In this document: piece by piece, positions 6,007 through 8,765 of the stretch | Position numbering within the stretch: position 1 is the first letter of the stretch | Layout: the number at the start of each line of letters is the position of its first letter | Assembly (NCBI GenBank): GCA_951800675.1 | Contig: CATOKC010000134.1 | Span: forward strand, 1 to 8,765 | Length of the DNA stretch: 8,765 nucleotides | Direction of reading: 5' to 3' | Source: an uncultured Oscillibacter sp. | GTDB lineage: Bacteria; Bacillota_A; Clostridia; Oscillospirales; Oscillospiraceae | The notes under the pieces: generated by a model | The model's input: the letters and a program-made list of their open reading frames with translations, nothing else | The model's database searches: none | What the model was told of the DNA's origin: nothing | Position numbers and translations under genes: made by a program

Positions 6007-6014
6007 CCTCCTTA
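6007..6014 (-). promoter_or_regulatory. Ribosome binding site that fixes the TTG start of the DUF4250 gene
   Basis: The minus strand reads TAAGGAGG, in which the first three bases are the cupin stop codon. It ends 8 bases before TTG at 5998-5996. This placement supports the 57-residue protein over the 81-residue reading. Confidence 0.75.
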
Positions 6015-6350
6015 CTGCTCCGTGACCACGGCGAAGAAGCGCAGGTCCTCGCCGCCTTCGGGGCTGTCATTGATCAAGCTGTGGGCGTGGCCCTTGGGGC
6101 AGTAGTGGCAGCTCCCGGCCTCCAGAGGCTCACTGCCGTCGTCATAGAGAATTTTTCCCTTTCCGGAGAGGATATAGATGATCTCGCTGCCGGTTTCGTG
6201 GGTGTGCATCCCGATGGAGGCGCCGGGGATCAGCCGCCCCCGCATGATCTTGTTCTGCGGGTCGGTGTACATTCTGGCGCGTACTTCCTTTTCGCCGCCT
6301 CGCATATGGGGGATCACGGTGGGGTCCATCTTGTCAAATTCGATCAGCAT
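6012..6350 (-). CDS. Small cupin-domain protein
   Basis: A 112-residue single-domain cupin, a beta-barrel that usually binds one metal ion. Motif 1 is intact: G43, H49, H51 and E56 (GASIGMHTHETGSE), then the IIYILSGKGKI strand. Motif 2 reads PKGHAHSLIN (85-94) with H90 at the metal position. The protein therefore looks metal-binding, but its substrate cannot be inferred; small stand-alone cupins range from enzymes to sugar or ligand binders. The ATG is preceded by AAAGGAGC (6365-6358), which overlaps the alaS stop, with 14 bases between the two genes. It is the second gene of the leftward operon. No signal peptide or membrane segment is visible. Confidence 0.9.
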   Translation of the reverse strand: MLIEFDKMDPTVIPHMRGGEKEVRARMYTDPQNKIMRGRLIPGASIGMHTHETGSEIIYILSGKGKILYDDGSEPLEAGSCHYCPKGHAHSLINDSPEGGEDLRFFAVVTEQ

Positions 6351-6364
6351 GATTTTCGCTCCTT

Positions 6365-8765
<2,401 letters not shown>

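Overview
The window looks like chromosomal core DNA from a GC-rich Firmicute of the class Clostridia, most likely an Oscillospiraceae-type gut bacterium. This is inferred from the roughly 60% GC, strong AAGGAGG-type ribosome binding sites, the DnaG, RpoD and AlaRS sequences, a clostridial-style ECF sigma factor and a DUF4250 protein. Genus cannot be fixed from the sequence alone.

Layout. (1) Bases 1-2593, minus strand: the replication/transcription pair dnaG then rpoD. The genes overlap by 8 bases and rpoD runs off the left edge. dnaG is best started at a GTG at 2593. (2) Bases 2594-2820: a divergent intergenic region with a good sigma-A-type promoter facing right. (3) Bases 2821-3420, plus strand: a compact Sfp-type phosphopantetheinyl transferase, followed by an intrinsic terminator. 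(4) Bases 3469-5212, plus strand: an 18-base perfect palindrome and promoter-like DNA, then an ECF sigma factor gene overlapping by 4 bases (ATGA) a gene for a single-pass membrane protein. That protein is the likely sigma regulator or sensor. (5) Bases 5213-5456: a gene-free stretch packed with hairpins and ending exactly at the stop codon of the next gene. Two terminator-like structures face left at its far end. (6) Bases 5457-8765, minus strand: a tightly spaced operon read leftwards as alaS (5' end outside the window), a small cupin, a DUF4250 protein (TTG start) and a HIT-family hydrolase.

How the parts work together. dnaG-rpoD is the usual coupling of primase with the housekeeping sigma factor. 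The ECF sigma/membrane pair is probably a self-contained signalling unit whose signal and regulon are unknown. The alaS operon appears to end in a long structured 3' region shared with the convergent sigma operon. I see no mobile-element gene, CRISPR array, tRNA or rRNA. The least explained parts are the hairpin-rich region 5285-5456 and the ECF sigma/membrane pair with its palindrome. The rest is ordinary housekeeping.
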